In this document: positions 58,903-64,000 of the stretch, in pieces
Layout: every line of letters begins with the position of its first letter
Numbering within the stretch: the stretch's first letter is position 1
Assembly (NCBI RefSeq): GCF_037572415.1
Contig: NZ_JBBHLB010000002.1
Location: 124,001 to 188,000 of the forward strand
Direction: 5' to 3'
Origin: Flavonifractor porci
GTDB taxonomy: Bacteria > Bacillota > Clostridia > Oscillospirales > Oscillospiraceae
DNA length: 64,000 nucleotides
Notes under the pieces: model-generated
The model's database searches: none
What the model saw: only the letters and a program-made list of their open reading frames with translations
What the model was told of the DNA's origin: nothing
Made by a program: the position numbers and the translations under genes

Positions 58903-59207
58903 AGGTATTAAATGCGCTCAAGCGCTTGGGCTTGTCGGGGGAAAGTCCCTTTTCCGCGTGAAAATGTCATGGAGGAAAAATGCTTCTCCATTCTCAGAAC
59001 AGCGTGGAGTTACCGATACAAGTCCGCGGCATTCTCGGAAACCAGCGAGATCGTAGACTGATACATCCGCTTTTATGACTCAAAGCGCATCCGCTGAAAA
59101 ACAGGAGAGGCGCTGCTCGTGCAACGCCTCTCCGCCTGAATGACAAGATTTCCTGCCAGGGGTTCTTTTTTGTATTGTCCGCACAAACAGGGACAGTTCA
59201 TTTGCTG
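58903..59207. other. Low-GC stretch without a supportable gene
   Basis: Several short frames and no homology that I recognise. An imperfect hairpin GGAGAGGCG/CGCCTCTCC occurs at 59104-59133. With the remnant before it, it looks like the residue of decayed or foreign DNA behind the tmRNA gene. Confidence 0.5.
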
Positions 59208-59687
59208 TTATCCTCGGGTTCGTTCCCAGTAGGCCGCCATGCTCTCGCTGAGCTGTCCGGTGACCTCTTGGGTGAGATAGGCTTTCAGATCCTCGGGCGG
59301 CGTCCAGGCCAGGGCGGAGGCCTCATCGGGAAACTCCACTTCGGCATAGAAGAAGCCGGTCTCCAGGCTGGGATCCACCGAGTTGACCTCCAGGGTGAGG
59401 CCGCTGGGGAGGGGATAACGGCGCTGCTCCTTCCAGATCATGGGCTTGCCCAGCATGGCCTTCAGACGCTGGTAGCGTTCCTGATCTACCGCCACCTCGA
59501 TCTCCTCCCGCACCAGCCCGGCGCCTCCTTTGAAGCAGAGCACATAGGCGGTTGCGCCCCCATGAAGGGCCTCCTCCCGGATACGGATGGCCGGATGGAT
59601 GGAAAAATAGCCTTGCTCCATATGGAATGTGGCGGTGGGGGACAGGTCGGGCCAGTTTTCCACCAGCCAGCGGCGTTCAATCTCCAT
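59208..59687 (-). CDS. CYTH domain (triphosphate tunnel) protein
   Basis: 159 residues. MEIERRWLVE is the ExExRW opening of the tunnel fold; AIRIREEALHGGATAYVLCF, GLVREEIEVAV and the ends LEVNSVD and AEVEFPDE supply alternating charged strands of the tunnel. Family members are inorganic triphosphatases, thiamine triphosphatases or adenylate cyclases; in clostridia triphosphatase activity is most likely. Lies 14 bases after the transporter gene on the same strand. Confidence 0.88.
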   Translation of the reverse strand: MEIERRWLVENWPDLSPTATFHMEQGYFSIHPAIRIREEALHGGATAYVLCFKGGAGLVREEIEVAVDQERYQRLKAMLGKPMIWKEQRRYPLPSGLTLEVNSVDPSLETGFFYAEVEFPDEASALAWTPPEDLKAYLTQEVTGQLSESMAAYWERTRG

Positions 59688-59701
59688 GTGTTAGCGCCTC
59701 C

Positions 59702-60676
59702 TTAAACAGGCAGAGCAATGATAGCGGGTACCAGAATGGGTACTGTCAGGGAGAGTACCACGCCGGAGGTGAAAGAATAGATGGTGATGCGCTCATGGGT
59801 AGCGCCCACCACCACCGGCAGCACAGTGTCCATGGCGGCGGCGCCAGGGAGGGCGGCACACTCCACATAGCCCACATAGCGGGCCACAAAAGGAATGGCC
59901 AAAATGGAGAAGATCTCCCGCATCACGTTGGACAGAAAGGCCACTGCCGATACCGACAGGGAATAGGGAGCCAGCAGGGTGGGGGCCAGGGAGTACCAGC
60001 CCATACCGGCGGAGGCGGCAATGGAATCCTTGATTCCCATGGGCAGGAAAATGCCCGCCAGAGCGGCAAAGACCAGGGTGCCCAGGCATACAGCCACAGG
60101 CACCAGCAGCACCTGGAAGCCGGCGGTTTTAATATCGCTGACAAAGGTGCCCTGCTTGCCCATATCCATACCTACCATAAACAAAAGCAGGTAGAGGCCA
60201 AAGTTGATGACGGTGCCGCAGTGGGCGGTGACTACAGGGGGGAGGATAAAACGGCCCGCCAGCATTCCCAGCACCACCGCGACAACGATCCACTTTGTCA
60301 GGGAGTTGTCTGCCTTGCCGGCGGAGTGTGTGGTATCTTCACTGGTCTGGCTGCTGCCTCGGGGCAGGCCCACATGGTCCAACTTCAGGACAAACCGGCG
60401 GAGCAGGGTGAGGAAGAGAATGGAGCCCAACATGGCCAGTACCGTGATGAGCAGAGCCGCCAGGCCGATCTGTCCCAGGGAGGCGATGACCTCATCGTTG
60501 GCGCCCAGATTGATGCCAAGGGTGACGATCAGAATCATCAGAGCCACAAACTGTAGTTTGCCCACCCACACCAGAGGGCGGCTGCGAACGCCGGGTCGGG
60601 AGCCAATCAGCGCGCCCACAATGACCAGAGCGATATAGATGGCCAGATTGCTCAGAGTGCTGAGGGTGGTATCCAT
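59702..60676 (-). CDS. lysO: LysO-type (DUF340) amino-acid exporter
   Basis: 324 residues. Two DUF340 halves, with the first four helices (IALVIVGALIGSRPG, LILIVTLGINLGAND) and the second part including MVGMDMGKQGTF, SAGMGWYSLAPTLL and AVAFLSNVMREIFSILAIPF, which match LysO (YbjE), an exporter of L-lysine. ATG at 60676 chosen because AAAGGA is nine bases upstream; a second ATG at 60682 is too close. In some clostridia relatives may move other amino acids. Confidence 0.87.
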   Translation of the reverse strand: MDTTLSTLSNLAIYIALVIVGALIGSRPGVRSRPLVWVGKLQFVALMILIVTLGINLGANDEVIASLGQIGLAALLITVLAMLGSILFLTLLRRFVLKLDHVGLPRGSSQTSEDTTHSAGKADNSLTKWIVVAVVLGMLAGRFILPPVVTAHCGTVINFGLYLLLFMVGMDMGKQGTFVSDIKTAGFQVLLVPVAVCLGTLVFAALAGIFLPMGIKDSIAASAGMGWYSLAPTLLAPYSLSVSAVAFLSNVMREIFSILAIPFVARYVGYVECAALPGAAAMDTVLPVVVGATHERITIYSFTSGVVLSLTVPILVPAIIALPV

Positions 60677-61012
60677 ATCCATCGATCCTTTCCAATAGAA
60701 ACTCTCAAAATCCCGCGAAAGCGCGGCAGAGCCATTCTAGCATATCTGTTTTGGAAAGTCCACCCCGGAAAGACAGTGTGCAAATCAGGGAAAGAAAGTT
60801 AGAGATAGTAAAACTTATTGGTTTAATATGGATACTAAAATTTTGTTTTTTGTTCTTTTGTTCCGGAAAAAATTTTCCAAATTGCACAAAAACAGAGAGT
60901 GAATTTTGGGCCCTGTACTTCAATTTCCACTTGCATCTCAAGTTTAAATAAGGTATAGTTTGGATGAGCAAAAAAACTATTTGGGCAAAAAAATTTTTGT
61001 GAGGTGATTGGA
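60677..61012. other. AT-rich intergenic region with the permease promoter
   Basis: TTGCAT (60931-60936) and TATAGT (60954-60959), spacer 17, would serve the permease gene. I looked for a guanine/xanthine riboswitch (three-way junction with the TATA and YTCTACC signatures) and saw none. The rest is AT-rich with a GGAAAA/TTTTCC dyad near 60866-60880. Confidence 0.6.
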
Positions 61013-62341
61013 ATGGGTACACCAAAAACAAAGAACTCTGATACCGTATTTCAATGGAACGGTATCCCCCAGCCGGGTCAGCTGATCCCTCTGGGTCTCC
61101 AGCATGTGGTGGCTGCGGTAGTGGGTATCATTACGCCTGCTATTCTGGTTGCCAACACCTGTGGCCTGAGCGAGGCGGAGAAGACCCTGATGATTCAGGT
61201 CTCTCTGATCCTGACCGCCCTTGCCACGCTGCTCCAGCTTTTCCCTATTTTCCGGCGCATCGGCTCCGGTCTGCCCGTTATCATGGGTATCAGTTTTGCG
61301 TACATCCCCACTCTGCAGGCGATCGGCGCGCAGTTTGACATCGCAACGATCCTGGGCGCTGAGATCATCGGCGGTATCGTAGCCATTGTTTTCGGCGTGT
61401 TTGTTAAGTGGATCCGTCCTTTGTTCCCGCCTCTGGTCACCGGTACCGTTATCTTTACCATCGGCCTGTCCCTCTATCCCACCGCCGTCAAGTATATGGC
61501 CGGTGGCGTTGGCAGCCCCTGGTTCGGTAATGTGAAGAGTTGGGGGGTGGCCCTCATCACGCTGGTGGTGGTAGTCATCCTGTCCAACTTCACCAAGGGT
61601 ATCTTCAAACTGGGCGCCATCCTCATTGGCATGATCGTGGGCTATATTGTAGCCTACTTTGTCGGTATGGTGGATTTTGCCAGCGTAGGCACCTCCCAGT
61701 GGTTTGCGCTGCCTGAGGTCATGCCCTTTGAGATCAAATTTGTTCCCTCTGCCTGCGTCTCCCTGGCCATCGTGTATGTGGTCAATGCGGTGCAGACCAT
61801 CGGCGACCTGTCCTCCACCACCATGGGCGGCATGGACCGTATGCCTACCGATCGTGAGTTGTCCGGCGGCATTATCGGCCAGGGCATCATGAGCATCGTG
61901 GGTGCCTTCTTCGGCGGTCTGCCCACCGCCTCTTACAGCCAGAACGTGGGTATCGTCACCGTTAACAAGGTTATCAACCGGGCTGTCTTTACCTTGGCCG
62001 CCGGTATCCTCCTGGTAGCTGGCCTGATGCCCAAGTTTGCCTCCCTGCTTACTACCATCCCCCAGTGCGTCATCGGCGGCGCCACCATCTCCGTGTTTGC
62101 CACCATCACCATGACAGGCATCCGGATGATTACCGAGGGCGGCTTTACTCCCCGTAAGAGCTCCGTGGTTGGTCTGTCTGTGGCCCTCGGCGTTGGTATC
62201 ACCCAGGTGTCCGGCTGCCTGGCCGGCGAGGGTTTCCCTGAGTGGGTCAACACCGTGTTCGGTTCTTCTTCTGTGGTGGTTGCCACCATCGTGGCCATCA
62301 TCCTTAACCTGACTCTCCCCAAGGAAAACAAGAGCAAATAA
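61013..62341 (+). CDS. Xanthine/uracil permease (NCS2 family)
   Basis: 442 residues, 12-14 helices. QLIPLGLQHVVAAVVGIITP is the TM1 Q-H motif, ILGAEIIGGIVAIVFGVFVK is the loop near TM4 with QTIGDLSSTTMGGMDRMPT and GGLPTASYSQNVGIVTVNKV later, the NAT signature region. The signature fits purine (xanthine/urate) NAT members rather than uracil. It is followed by ssnA and its regulator, which supports purine uptake. GAGGTGATTGGA precedes ATG at 61013. The exact substrate is not decided by sequence. Confidence 0.9.
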   Translation: MGTPKTKNSDTVFQWNGIPQPGQLIPLGLQHVVAAVVGIITPAILVANTCGLSEAEKTLMIQVSLILTALATLLQLFPIFRRIGSGLPVIMGISFAYIPTLQAIGAQFDIATILGAEIIGGIVAIVFGVFVKWIRPLFPPLVTGTVIFTIGLSLYPTAVKYMAGGVGSPWFGNVKSWGVALITLVVVVILSNFTKGIFKLGAILIGMIVGYIVAYFVGMVDFASVGTSQWFALPEVMPFEIKFVPSACVSLAIVYVVNAVQTIGDLSSTTMGGMDRMPTDRELSGGIIGQGIMSIVGAFFGGLPTASYSQNVGIVTVNKVINRAVFTLAAGILLVAGLMPKFASLLTTIPQCVIGGATISVFATITMTGIRMITEGGFTPRKSSVVGLSVALGVGITQVSGCLAGEGFPEWVNTVFGSSSVVVATIVAIILNLTLPKENKSK

Positions 62342-62352
62342 GAAAAATGAGA

Positions 62353-62379
62353 GACCCGGCTCCCAACGGGAGCCGGGTC
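62353..62379 (+). terminator. Hairpin after the permease gene
   Basis: GACCCGGCTCCC, loop AAC, perfect complement. T residues after it are few. Confidence 0.65.
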
Positions 62380-62404
62380 CTCACTTATCCGGATATTATG
62401 GAAA

Positions 62405-62433
62405 GAGCGGGCCGTGTTTCACGCGGTCCGCTC
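62405..62433 (-). terminator. Hairpin after the regulator gene (minus strand)
   Basis: GAGCGG pairs with CCGCTC and CCGTGT with ACGCGG (one wobble); on the minus strand followed by TTTC. Confidence 0.6.
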
Positions 62434-62444
62434 CTGTTGGGAAG

Positions 62445-63083
62445 TTACTCTTTGGCTTCATCAATGTAGCTGTACAGCGTATACTTGGAAATACCGAAAA
62501 ACTTGCATACCTTGTCGCCGCTTTTGGTAATGAGGAAGGCGCCGGTGTCGTTGAGGAACTGCACCGCCTTGACCTTGTCCTCCTTGTTCATCAGGGCCAC
62601 GGGCTTGCCCACGATCTTCACGCTCTGCTCCATCAGCTCGTCCAGCAGATCGGATACGTTGCGGGAGATAGCTTCTGGTTCCTTCTCGTCCTTTTCGGTG
62701 GCGGTGAACTGCTTGATGGCAGTCTCCATGGCCAGCATCAGGGTGATATCATAGTTGATACCAAAGATCCCGATGGGCGTCCCGTCGTCGTCCCGGATAT
62801 AAATAGTAGTGGACTTGAGGATCTTGCCGTCCTTGGTGCGGGTCAGGTAGCTCAGATGATCCTGCAGCTGGTCCTGATTGCCCCGCAGGGCCTCCAGGAC
62901 CACGTGAGACGGTCCGTCTCCCACCTTTCGTCCCGTGACCTGCCCGTTTTCAATGGCGACGATGGAGCTTTCCGGATCATTGGTGGCCAGGTCATGGACC
63001 ACCACTTCGCAGTTGGGACCAAACTGACTGGCAATTCCTTTGGCCAGTTTGAAGAGAAATTGCAGGGTAGATGCTTCTGGCAC
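62445..63083 (-). CDS. YheO-type PAS/HTH transcriptional regulator
   Basis: 212 residues. The N-terminal half (IASQFGPNCEVVVHDLATND, then SHVVLEALRGNQDQLQDHLS and TIYIRDDDGTPIGIFGINYD) is the YheO-like PAS domain; the C-terminal VQFLNDTGAFLITKSGDKVC and FFGISKYTLYSYIDE is the HTH_22 DNA-binding domain. Relatives such as DauR regulate amino-acid or purine catabolic genes. It diverges from ssnA, and both promoters carry the same sequence at the same place (63194-63202, 63278-63286). Confidence 0.9.
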   Translation of the reverse strand: MPEASTLQFLFKLAKGIASQFGPNCEVVVHDLATNDPESSIVAIENGQVTGRKVGDGPSHVVLEALRGNQDQLQDHLSYLTRTKDGKILKSTTIYIRDDDGTPIGIFGINYDITLMLAMETAIKQFTATEKDEKEPEAISRNVSDLLDELMEQSVKIVGKPVALMNKEDKVKAVQFLNDTGAFLITKSGDKVCKFFGISKYTLYSYIDEAKE

Positions 63084-63188
63084 GTAGATTCCCTCCTTTC
63101 AGAGTCTGCGCGGAGTGATGGGCACCACCGGAGGAATGGGTGCCAAAAGTCACCGATCCGGCGGCAGACGGTAAAATGTATCTCTACT

Positions 63189-63216
63189 ATTGTACCACAT
63201 TTTGGCGCAGATTCAA
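63189..63216 (-). promoter_or_regulatory. Promoter of the YheO-type regulator with the shared operator
   Basis: Minus-strand TTGAAT (63216-63211) and TACAAT (63194-63189), spacer 16. AAATGTGGT (minus strand of 63194-63202) lies directly before the -10. Confidence 0.65.
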
Positions 63217-63262
63217 CTCATTTTGCAGACCTAAAAATTTTTTTGTTTTTCTAACAAAAGTG

Positions 63263-63291
63263 TTGCATATCCGTGCGAAATGTGGTAACAT
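63263..63291 (+). promoter_or_regulatory. Promoter of ssnA with the shared operator
   Basis: TTGCAT (63263-63268) and TAACAT (63286-63291), spacer 17. AAATGTGGT at 63278-63286 overlaps the -10 as in the divergent promoter. Confidence 0.65.
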
Positions 63292-63353
63292 AGAAACAAC
63301 GAGAGAGCGAAACTATGCAAGATGCACAAATTTCCATATAAAAAGTTGTAGCT

Positions 63354-63470
63354 GCAACGGAGTGCTTTCGCGCACGGGCTGGATGGACATGGAATTCGGC
63401 TGGGTTGCGGACGCAACCCAGAAACTGACGAATTGTACTGTCCATTCCACCGGGAATGGGCAATTTTTTT
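63354..63470 (+). ncRNA. Structured leader / candidate riboswitch or attenuator upstream of ssnA
   Basis: Inside the ssnA leader: GTTGTAGCTGCAAC (63355-63368), GTGC/GCAC, then ATGGACA (63383-63389) with TGTCCAT (63439-63445), AATTCG (63393-63398) with CGAATT (63429-63434), and a 10-bp helix CTGGGTTGCG/CGCAACCCAG (63400-63421). A terminator hairpin CCATTCC/GGAATGG (63442-63459) and seven T residues (63464-63470) follow. The outer helix and the terminator both need 63442-63445. No known class was recognised. Confidence 0.72.
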
Positions 63471-63507
63471 ACGGAGAAAAGAATGAAATCAAAAGGAGGA
63501 ACTTACT

Positions 63508-64000
63508 ATGCTGCTGATCGGTAATGGCAGACTTATCACCCGGAGCGAAGAGCTCCCCTATCTGGAAGACGGCGCCGTCGTCCTGGACGGCGAGGTAGTC
63601 AAGGAAGTCGGTTCCCTGGCCGACATGAAGGCCAAGTATCCCGACGCTGAGTTTGTGGACGCAAAGGGCGGCGTCATCATGCCCGGCCTCATCAATGTCC
63701 ATACTCACATCTATTCCGGTCTGGCCCGTGGTTTGGCCATCAACGGCTTTAACCCCACCAACTTCTTTGAGGTGCTGGACGGCCAGTGGTGGTACATTGA
63801 CCGCCACCTGACCCTGGACGGTACCCGGGCCTGCGCCTACGCCACCGTGCTGGACTGCATCCGGGATGGCGTGACCACCATCTTCGATCATCACGCCTCC
63901 TTCTGTGAGATCCCCGGCTCCCTCTTTGCCATCAAGGACGTGTGCAAGGAGCTGGGTATGCGCGCCAACCTCTGCTACGAGGTGTCCGAGCGTGACGGTC
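63508..64000 (+). CDS. ssnA: Putative aminohydrolase SsnA, N-terminal part (3' end outside window)
   Basis: The first 164 residues of an amidohydrolase. MLLIGNGRLITRSEELPYLE opens it, and GGVIMPGLINVHTHIYSGLA has the metal-binding HxH; WWYIDRHLTLDGTRACAYAT and VTTIFDHHASFCEIPGSL fit SsnA, found in anaerobic purine-degradation clusters (with xdhD, ygfK, hyuA, ygeW-Y). AAAAGGAGG precedes ATG at 63508. The upstream attenuator and the divergent YheO-type regulator point to purine control. Confidence 0.9.
   Translation, partial: MLLIGNGRLITRSEELPYLEDGAVVLDGEVVKEVGSLADMKAKYPDAEFVDAKGGVIMPGLINVHTHIYSGLARGLAINGFNPTNFFEVLDGQWWYIDRHLTLDGTRACAYATVLDCIRDGVTTIFDHHASFCEIPGSLFAIKDVCKELGMRANLCYEVSERDG

Noticed and set aside
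58682..59056. A 124-codon plus-strand gene behind ssrA
   Set aside because: Composition is unlike a protein, no ribosome site, and a different frame of the same DNA reads as a gene remnant.
60683..61012. Guanine or xanthine riboswitch before the permease
   Set aside because: Neither the conserved loop words nor a three-way junction is present; only a promoter could be supported.

Overview
The window is about 62% GC and reads as chromosome of an anaerobic, endospore-forming clostridium, most likely of the family Oscillospiraceae (Flavonifractor/Intestinimonas-like). This rests on spmA-spmB and ylbJ (sporulation), WalRK with YycH/YycI-type partners, an AbrB-type regulator, an anaerobic NrdG activase, the early-cobalt-insertion B12 pathway and HemL/HemA (C5) tetrapyrrole synthesis. 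The genus is inference; no 16S gene or phylogenetic marker search was possible.

Layout. 1-5.6 kb: end of NAD synthetase, a split two-gene chromate transporter, nrdG, a small gene diverging from an XRE regulator, then a tight run of a CAT-like acetyltransferase, a CoA-type Nudix hydrolase, a TrmN6-like methylase and rsmI. 5.6-13.6 kb: abrB-like gene, spmAB, ylbJ, a TetR regulator diverging from a DegV gene across a clean palindromic operator, an AI-2E family permease with a hairpin-packed leader, and iscS-iscU. 13.6-24 kb: a two-component system, a phosphopantetheinyl transferase, a glycolipid glycosyltransferase with a flippase-like membrane protein, ROK glucokinase, a CtpE-like P-type ATPase and a GNAT acetyltransferase.

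24-49.5 kb is one long co-directional block, opened by a cobalamin riboswitch plus terminator and interrupted by a second cobalamin riboswitch. It encodes nearly the whole anaerobic route from glutamyl-tRNA to cobalamin: hemA(-precorrin-2 dehydrogenase fusion), hemL, hemB, hemC, cobA-hemD, cbiK, cbiL, cbiH, cbiF, cbiG, cbiD, cbiJ, cbiET, cbiC, cbiA, cbiP, cbiB, cobD, cobU (two unequal paralogs), cobT, cobS, cobC, and the CbiMNQO cobalt importer. Most genes overlap by 1-16 bases. No corrinoid adenosyltransferase and no dimethylbenzimidazole synthesis gene is seen here.

49.6-64 kb: a DUF134 regulator, long-form hibernation factor, the walRK-yycHI operon (antisense), an ADP-ribose-type Nudix hydrolase, a MecA-like adaptor, smpB, a cyclophilin, tmRNA (ssrA), a decayed stretch, a CYTH protein, a LysO-type exporter, and at the right edge a purine locus: NCS2 xanthine/uracil-type permease, YheO-type regulator and the start of ssnA.

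The most unusual material is non-coding. Three intergenic arrays of head-to-tail perfect hairpins (11529-11763, 54866-55041, 56999-57126) are unrelated in most of their sequence but alike in design. The one between walR and walK is flanked by an exact 63-bp duplication of the 3' end of walR. A second candidate is a structured leader before ssnA (63354-63470), in which the closing helix and an intrinsic terminator compete for the same bases, as in a riboswitch or attenuator.
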